Source: Treponema sp. (lineage in GTDB: Bacteria > Spirochaetota > Spirochaetia > Treponematales > Breznakiellaceae). Taken from it: a stretch of DNA of 58,200 bases. The notes beneath the pieces are model-generated. The model saw only the letters and a program-made list of their open reading frames with translations. It was not told where the DNA came from and searched no databases. The stretch spans positions 1 through 58,200 of the forward strand of contig JAIRUQ010000070.1 in NCBI GenBank assembly GCA_031254315.1. Direction: 5' to 3'. The position numbers and the translations under genes are program-made. Below, in pieces: positions 53,047 to 58,200 of the stretch. The first letter of the stretch is position 1. Each line of letters opens with the position of its first letter.

Positions 53047-54042
53047 TTATTTAACACGCGATAATGTAACGGCACAAGTTGTTACAATGTCATCTACGGA
53101 AGCCCCCCTGGATAGATCGCTGATTGGCTTTGCGAACCCCTGTAAAAACGGACCATAAGCCTGAGCTTTGCCTAGGCGTTGAACCAGCTTATAGCCGATA
53201 TTGCCCGCCCCTAAATCAGGGAAAACCAGTACATTGACCTTACCGCGTACAGGACTGCCGGGCGATTTTTTATCCAATACCGATGGAACAAGAGCGGCAT
53301 CGGCTTGTAATTCACCGTCAAAAACGAACTTGACGTTTCTTTTTTCCAGTATTTCGACAGTATTTTGTATTTTTGTAACATCATCATGCTTGGCGGAGCC
53401 TTTTGTTGAGAAGGACAGAAGGGCGGCGACAGGCTCTGTATGCAGGAATTCATGGCAGGACTGGGCGGCACATTCTGTAATATCCGCAAGTTGCTCCGGT
53501 AACGGTTTGGGGACAACCGCGCAATCGGAGAAAATCATTGCCCCCTCTTTTCCGTATTGGGTGTCCATTCCTGCCATTACAAAGCAGGAAGACGCAGTTT
53601 TAATGCCGGGCGCTGTCCCAATAATAGAAAGCCCGGCGCGCAGTACATCCCCCGTTGTATTCACGGCTCCTGCGACCATCGCGTCCGCGTCTCCCAGATG
53701 AACCATCATTGCGCCCCAGCGCAGGTTATCTTCCATATCAATTTTTGCCTGTTCAGGTGTCATTCCTTTGTTTTTTCGTAATTCATAATACTGTTCGGCG
53801 TATTTGTCCAGATGATTGTCTATCGTGGGGTGAATAATATCGATATCGTCAAGGTTAATGCCCTCAGAGAGCGCTAATTCCTGAATATCCGCTGAATTGC
53901 CTAAAAGCGTAACGCTCGCGGCAATTTTTTCATCCATTAAGATTCTAGCCGTTCTTATAATCCGCTCTTCCGTGCCTTCCGGTAATACCAGCCTCTTTGG
54001 CGCGGACACGGCTCTTGCCTTCATTTCTGATACAAAATCCAT
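53047..54042 (-). CDS. pta: Phosphate acetyltransferase
   Basis: A 331-residue short-form Pta converting acetyl-CoA and phosphate to acetyl phosphate. It has RLVLPEGTEERIIRTARIL, GDADAMVAGAVNTTGDVLRAGL and SCFVMAG. It lies alone here, without ackA. It serves acetate production, typical of fermentative treponemes. The ATG is preceded by GGAGGGAC-type sequence. Confidence 0.96.
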   Translation of the reverse strand: MDFVSEMKARAVSAPKRLVLPEGTEERIIRTARILMDEKIAASVTLLGNSADIQELALSEGINLDDIDIIHPTIDNHLDKYAEQYYELRKNKGMTPEQAKIDMEDNLRWGAMMVHLGDADAMVAGAVNTTGDVLRAGLSIIGTAPGIKTASSCFVMAGMDTQYGKEGAMIFSDCAVVPKPLPEQLADITECAAQSCHEFLHTEPVAALLSFSTKGSAKHDDVTKIQNTVEILEKRNVKFVFDGELQADAALVPSVLDKKSPGSPVRGKVNVLVFPDLGAGNIGYKLVQRLGKAQAYGPFLQGFAKPISDLSRGASVDDIVTTCAVTLSRVK

Positions 54043-54110
54043 GGTCCCTCCTTAATTCAAGATATAATAATACCCTTTTTTTTAATTTTGTGCAAGAGTT
54101 AATAGAAGGC

Positions 54111-54187
54111 TTCACAAAGTATTGGCGTTTTGTTATACTATGGAAACCTTTGCAGGTAAACGTACCGGGCGCAGGTTAATACGGAGG
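54111..54187 (+). promoter_or_regulatory. Promoter and ribosome site of the bactofilin operon
   Basis: TTCACA (54111-54116) and TATACT (54134-54139) are spaced by 17 bases. GGAGG (54183-54187) lies 4 bases before the GTG start. Confidence 0.55.
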
Positions 54188-54191
54188 CTCT

Positions 54192-54548
54192 GTGACAGAA
54201 GTATTCAGTGATTTTCTTGAGGATGCGGATTTTGATACAATTCTGTCTCCTGATATTGATTTTACGGGGACATTGCGCTTTGAAAAGCCGTTCCTTATAA
54301 GGGGAAAGGTTTCAGGGGAAATTAACGCTACGGGACTCTTAGTTATAGACGAAAGTGCTGTAGTAAACGCCAATATTAACGCCTTGCGGGTTCTTATCCG
54401 GGGGCAGGTAAAGGGTGATGTTACAGCTGTTGAAAAAGTAGAAGTTACCATATCCGGCTCGCTGTCAGGAAATGTGACGGCTCCCGAAATATACATGGAA
54501 ACCGGATGTGTATTTAACGGAAGATGTACAATGGTGAGGAAGAACTAA
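54192..54548 (+). CDS. Bactofilin family protein
   Basis: The start codon is GTG at 54192. The 118-residue product has the right-handed beta-helix repeat of bactofilins (DUF583): FTGTLRFEKPFLIRGKVSGEI, VVNANINALRVLIRGQVKGDVTAVEKVEVTISGSLSGNV. Bactofilins polymerise without nucleotide and help set cell shape. In spirochaetes a role in cell-wall pattern or helical shape is plausible. It leads an operon with TPR and mtaB genes. Confidence 0.92.
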   Translation: MTEVFSDFLEDADFDTILSPDIDFTGTLRFEKPFLIRGKVSGEINATGLLVIDESAVVNANINALRVLIRGQVKGDVTAVEKVEVTISGSLSGNVTAPEIYMETGCVFNGRCTMVRKN

Positions 54549-54549
54549 T

Positions 54550-55185
54550 ATGAAAACATCAAAAAAAATCTTTTTTGCCGGTATTTTTTTAATTTTCACT
54601 TTTAGCGTTTATGCGCAGGATCGCCCTCCCGATGCTCTGGCGGAGTACCGTAACGGTAATTTTGAACGTGCGATCATTATTTGCCGTGAAGAAATAACCG
54701 AAAACCCCAATAATCTGGAAGCGCATGTTGTGCTCTGCTGGACACTTATCAGACTTAGCCGTTTTGAAGAGGCTATGCGTTACGCGAGAGCCGCCAGAAC
54801 ATTAAACCGTTTTGACGCGAGGGTTACCCAGATTTTGGGAGAAATCAGCTATTATCAGGGCAGAAACAACGAAGCCCTGCAGTATTTTCAGGAATATGCC
54901 GCCGCAGTTCCAGAAGGACAGCGGATCGATCAGGTGTACTATTTTATGGGGGAGATATTTATCCGTCAGGGAAAATTCCGCCATGCCGATATTGCCCTTT
55001 CTACTGCCGTTTACTGGGTTCCAAATAACGCGGCTTGGTGGGTCAGGCTTGCCTATACCCGTGAAAACGCCGGGGATTTAAGTAGCGCGATAGAAGCGTA
55101 CGACCGCGCACTTTCTCTCAATTCACAGTTGATGGACGCCCAGCGCGGAATTGAGCGAATCAGGCGTACGATGAGCGGTCAGTAA
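54550..55185 (+). CDS. Secreted TPR protein
   Basis: A 211-residue protein with a signal peptide (about 1-22, ending VYAQ) and about four to five TPR units (EYRNGNFERAIIICREEITENPNNLEAHVVLCWTLIRL onward). It is a likely periplasmic scaffold. It starts 1 bp after the bactofilin stop and is followed 9 bp later by mtaB. A partner role with bactofilin is inferred from gene order. Confidence 0.85.
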   Translation: MKTSKKIFFAGIFLIFTFSVYAQDRPPDALAEYRNGNFERAIIICREEITENPNNLEAHVVLCWTLIRLSRFEEAMRYARAARTLNRFDARVTQILGEISYYQGRNNEALQYFQEYAAAVPEGQRIDQVYYFMGEIFIRQGKFRHADIALSTAVYWVPNNAAWWVRLAYTRENAGDLSSAIEAYDRALSLNSQLMDAQRGIERIRRTMSGQ

Positions 55186-55194
55186 ACGCGCGAC

Positions 55195-56550
55195 GTGCCG
55201 TCATTTTTTATTCAGACACTTGGCTGTAAACTCAATCAGCTTGAAAGCGAAGCGATTACAGACGCTTTTTCACAAGCCGGTTTTGTCTTGTCCAGCCAAG
55301 CTGATTCTTCTCCTTCCGTAATAGTTATAAATACCTGTACCGTAACATCAAAGGCTGACCAAAAAGCCAGACGTGTTATAAGAAAAGCCCTGCATGATTA
55401 CCCTGATTCCCGCGTCCTCGTTACCGGCTGTTACGCGCAGTTAGCCCAAGACGAACTTTATAAACTGGAAACAGACGGTAAAAAACGGCTCTTTGTTCTA
55501 AAAGGAATAAATAAAGACGACATTCTCAATCTACCTAAATATCTTGATAATAGCGATATTAACGGCGCGTTAAAAAAATTGACACAGACGCAAAAAGCAG
55601 AGGGTAAAGAGCGAAACGGCATTTTTCAATTTAATCCGTCGCGCTTTTCAGGGCACACAAGGAGTTTTCTTAAAATACAGGACGGTTGTAACGAACACTG
55701 TACATATTGCAGAATTCGTTTGGCGCGGGGAGCGAGCGTCAGTCTTGATGCGGAAGAAGTTTTGTCCCGTCTTCGTATTCTCGAACAGAACCATGCCGAG
55801 GCGGTGCTTACAGGCGTAAATATTTCCCAGTATAACGGCGCAGGCATTAACGGCAATTCGGCTTTCAATCTTGCTCAACTTTTGGAGTATCTCTTATCCG
55901 GGACAGAAAAAATAGCTATACGTTTATCCAGTCTCGCGCCGGATCGCATTGATGAAAGCCTCGCAAAAATCCTCTCCCATAAGCGCATACGCCCTCATTT
56001 CCATTTGTCGGTGCAGTCCGGCAGTAAAAAAATTCTTGAAAAGATGAACCGCTCTTACAACGGTGAAACCATAGAAAAAGCTGTTTCCCTTTTGCGCCGC
56101 GCAAAGGACGACCCGTTTTTAGCTTGCGACATTATTACAGGCTTTCCCGGCGAAACAACCGCCGACTTTGAGGAAACTTTCAATCTGTGTAAAAAAATAA
56201 ATTTTTCATGGATTCATGTATTTCCCTATTCAAGAAGACCCGGTACTCCTGCCTATTTATTTACGGACAATGTTCATTCAGCGAAAGTTACAAAACGTGT
56301 TCAGCTTTTCACAGATTTAGCCCGTCAGGGCAGAGCGGATTATGTCCGCAGATGGCTTGGGCGCGAAGTTGATGTCCTAATAGAGAAGGCAAAGACCGAA
56401 AAATTTTCCTGCAGAGGAATTTCAGAAAATTATCTGAAGACGCTTGTCCGCTGTAACGGGGAAACCTTGCCGCCCGGTACGGTTGTCCGCTGTAATTTGC
56501 TAGAAGAGGGAAATTTTGAAGATTTTGATGTTGTCGCGGTTGGCGGTTGA
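55195..56550 (+). CDS. mtaB: tRNA t6A37 methylthiotransferase MtaB
   Basis: A 451-residue radical-SAM enzyme that adds a methylthio group to t6A37 in tRNA. The N-terminal cluster site uses Cys in TLGCKLNQLE, NTCTVTSKAD and TGCYAQL. The radical-SAM CxxxCxxC is CNEHCTYC (about 165-172). LKIQDGCNEHC and the TRAM-like C-terminus fit the MtaB branch. The start is GTG at 55195, the only one possible after an in-frame stop, and it lacks a Shine-Dalgarno, so translation may be coupled to the TPR gene. Confidence 0.93.
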   Translation: MPSFFIQTLGCKLNQLESEAITDAFSQAGFVLSSQADSSPSVIVINTCTVTSKADQKARRVIRKALHDYPDSRVLVTGCYAQLAQDELYKLETDGKKRLFVLKGINKDDILNLPKYLDNSDINGALKKLTQTQKAEGKERNGIFQFNPSRFSGHTRSFLKIQDGCNEHCTYCRIRLARGASVSLDAEEVLSRLRILEQNHAEAVLTGVNISQYNGAGINGNSAFNLAQLLEYLLSGTEKIAIRLSSLAPDRIDESLAKILSHKRIRPHFHLSVQSGSKKILEKMNRSYNGETIEKAVSLLRRAKDDPFLACDIITGFPGETTADFEETFNLCKKINFSWIHVFPYSRRPGTPAYLFTDNVHSAKVTKRVQLFTDLARQGRADYVRRWLGREVDVLIEKAKTEKFSCRGISENYLKTLVRCNGETLPPGTVVRCNLLEEGNFEDFDVVAVGG

Positions 56551-56627
56551 TAATGTCCATACGCCTCATCGGGAAAACGGCATAATTAGGATTTAAATTC
56601 CCTCAAAAATAATTTTAAAAATATTTT

Positions 56628-56654
56628 TTGGTCTATCATTCTATGACAGACCAA
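56628..56654. promoter_or_regulatory. Palindromic operator candidate upstream of the AAA ATPase
   Basis: TTGGTCTATCAT (56628-56639) and ATGACAGACCAA (56643-56654) pair at 11 of 12 positions around a 3-base gap. It lies 17 bases before the AAA gene and after an A/T-rich promoter-like tract. A symmetrical site of this size is typical for a dimeric repressor; a regulator is not identified. Confidence 0.5.
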
Positions 56655-56671
56655 CGTGATACATATAAAGC

Positions 56672-58200
56672 ATGAAAATGATTATTCCAGCTTTAAAGGC
56701 AAAATTGTCTCCTGCGGAGGAATCATCAGGAAATGACATATCAATCAAAGATATGAACATTTTGGATCATATCGAGAAAGTCATCGAAATTTCTGAAAGA
56801 TACGATATCGACAAATGCCTGATAAAGGGGGAAAATCATCTTAACTACCTTTCCGCTAAACTCGGTATAAGCCCGATACAGGCGGCGCTGTTTTCGCATT
56901 TTATGGAAAAAAGCGATGATAATAATATAAAGCTTTCAGAAATCGCCAATTCTGTCAAATGCAGTAAGATCAGAATGATCAAATATTCCGGTGAATGTGA
57001 AGCACTTGAAAAGAAAAAACTGATCCGTATAAAAAGAGATGATGATATTTCTTACCGTGTACCCGCTAGTGTTTGCAAGTCCATCAGACTGCACAATGAA
57101 TTCAAACCGGAAAATATTGAAAACCTGACTATTGATCAACTTTTCTCTGCTCTTGAACGAAAATTTGAGGAAAGAGAAAATAAAGAATTAACTTATAACG
57201 ACATGAAATTAGAGATTTTGGATCTCATCAACATGAATAAGCACCTCTTATTTTGCAGTAAAATAATGAGTTACACCGAACTTGATGAAGATGAAATGGT
57301 GCTTCTCGTCTGTTTCTGTCATCTTTTTGCCAATAACAATGACAATAATATCAGAACCTGTGACATCAAGTTTTTATATGAAGAGAATTCTGAATACCAG
57401 AAAATAAAAAAAGAGCTTTCGCACGATGACCATTGGCTTTTTACTTTTGATTATATCAGTAATAACAACTCCAATGGCTTTGTGGATTCAGAATCATGGA
57501 GATTATCTGATAAGACAAAAAAAGAGTTGCTATCTGAACTTACTGTCAAAGGAAACCGGAACTACAAAAAGAACCTTATTCTGCATGAGAAAATAAAATC
57601 CAAAAAAATGTTTTACAATTCGCGGGAAACAGGTGAAATCGAAAAACTCGTTTCCCTCTTGCAGGAAGAAAACTACCGCAAAATTGTAGACAGGCTTGAC
57701 GGAAAAGGAATGAGAAAAGGATTCGCCTGTTTATTTTCCGGCGGACCGGGTACAGGAAAAACCGAGACAGCTTATCAAATAGCCCGTGAAACAAAACGCA
57801 ATATTATGATGGTGGACATATCAGAAACAAAGAGCATGTGGTACGGCGAAAGTGAAAAAAAGATAAAAGAAATTTTCGATACCTACAGAACCGCAGTTGA
57901 AAATTCGGAAATCGCTCCCATTTTGCTGTTCAACGAAGCCGATGCCGTTATCGGCAAACGAAAGGAATTTGATTTTTCCAACGGGTCAATCGCTCAAACC
58001 GAAAACACAATCCAGAACATCATCCTGCAAGAGATGGAAAATCTTTCTGGCATACTTATCGCCACAACCAACTTGACTCAAAACATGGACAAGGCATTCG
58101 AGCGCCGTTTCCTTTACAAAATCAACTTTGACAAACCAAGCAAAGAAAGCAGGAGAGGGATATGGAACGCGCTGTTGCCGGATTTACATGAAGACAAATC
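56672..58200 (+). CDS. AAA ATPase with N-terminal winged-helix-like region (3' end cut)
   Basis: This frame is open from the ATG at 56672 to the window end (509 residues, incomplete). Residues about 90-140 (LSEIANSVKCSKIRMIKYSGECEALEKKKLIRIKRDDDISYRVP) look like a winged helix. The AAA module has Walker A GGPGTGKTE (about 356-364), Walker B ILLFNEADA (Asn for Asp), sensor-1 IATTNL and arginine finger FERRF. It resembles single AAA proteins related to the CDC48/FtsH ATPase group. Function is unknown; it starts a new unit after mtaB. There is no good Shine-Dalgarno; an in-frame ATG is also at 56678. Confidence 0.8.
   Translation, partial: MKMIIPALKAKLSPAEESSGNDISIKDMNILDHIEKVIEISERYDIDKCLIKGENHLNYLSAKLGISPIQAALFSHFMEKSDDNNIKLSEIANSVKCSKIRMIKYSGECEALEKKKLIRIKRDDDISYRVPASVCKSIRLHNEFKPENIENLTIDQLFSALERKFEERENKELTYNDMKLEILDLINMNKHLLFCSKIMSYTELDEDEMVLLVCFCHLFANNNDNNIRTCDIKFLYEENSEYQKIKKELSHDDHWLFTFDYISNNNSNGFVDSESWRLSDKTKKELLSELTVKGNRNYKKNLILHEKIKSKKMFYNSRETGEIEKLVSLLQEENYRKIVDRLDGKGMRKGFACLFSGGPGTGKTETAYQIARETKRNIMMVDISETKSMWYGESEKKIKEIFDTYRTAVENSEIAPILLFNEADAVIGKRKEFDFSNGSIAQTENTIQNIILQEMENLSGILIATTNLTQNMDKAFERRFLYKINFDKPSKESRRGIWNALLPDLHEDK

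Noticed and set aside
57576..57794. Minus-strand ORF inside the AAA gene
   Set aside because: It is a shadow of the long + strand frame with clear AAA motifs.

Overview
The window is spirochaete DNA, most likely a Treponema (host-associated or gut lineage). EF-Tu carries the treponemal form of the switch region, the S10-spc-alpha gene order skips fusA, adk, map and infA, secY runs straight into rpmJ, and the gene set (Bmp-type nucleoside importer, many small lipoproteins, bactofilin, HMP importer) fits. The species is inferred from proteins only; no rRNA or tRNA gene was found.

Layout. 1-800: right end of an integron-attC-like palindrome followed by a BrnT/BrnA toxin-antitoxin cassette. 800-4155 (minus): a TPP-riboswitch-controlled operon for thiamine-precursor uptake (MTH1187-type protein, permease, binding lipoprotein, ATPase), with a three-hairpin repeat in its leader. 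4155-5055: a PD-(D/E)XK-like gene between two direct copies of the riboswitch promoter region. 5151-10573: a nucleoside ABC importer plus uridine phosphorylase. 10574-17340: accessory stretch with an orphan lipoprotein, a cupin, a chemoreceptor with a CZB domain, a PH-like membrane protein, a LysM lipoprotein, and a RelE/HigB toxin whose antitoxin is frameshifted.

17485-33878 is one long ribosomal block: rpsL-rpsG-tuf, then rpsJ through rplQ with secY and rpoA, ending in a small zinc-ribbon protein of unknown role. 33994-42176 holds a CapA-like phosphoesterase, prmC, prfA, a 55-codon cysteine-rich ORF, two envelope proteins and two glycosyltransferases. 42378-44702 carries two further toxin-antitoxin pairs and an SH3-like membrane protein. 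44835-56550 is mostly housekeeping (ABC-F, DEAD-box helicase, eno, lon, pta, bactofilin, TPR, mtaB) plus a Lys-Ala-Pro repeat protein. A partial AAA ATPase runs off the right edge.

The most unusual signal is a structured repeat of about 105-130 bp seen three times (10567-10669, 17232-17335, 19727-19855). Each copy has two hairpins and a conserved linker. The stems differ in sequence between copies but stay paired, and each copy touches the stop codon of the preceding gene. Two same-orientation copies bracket rpsL-rpsG-tuf. A second family of short direct-word repeats (core like ATCAACGAATTACGCGAAT) occupies five intergenic sites.
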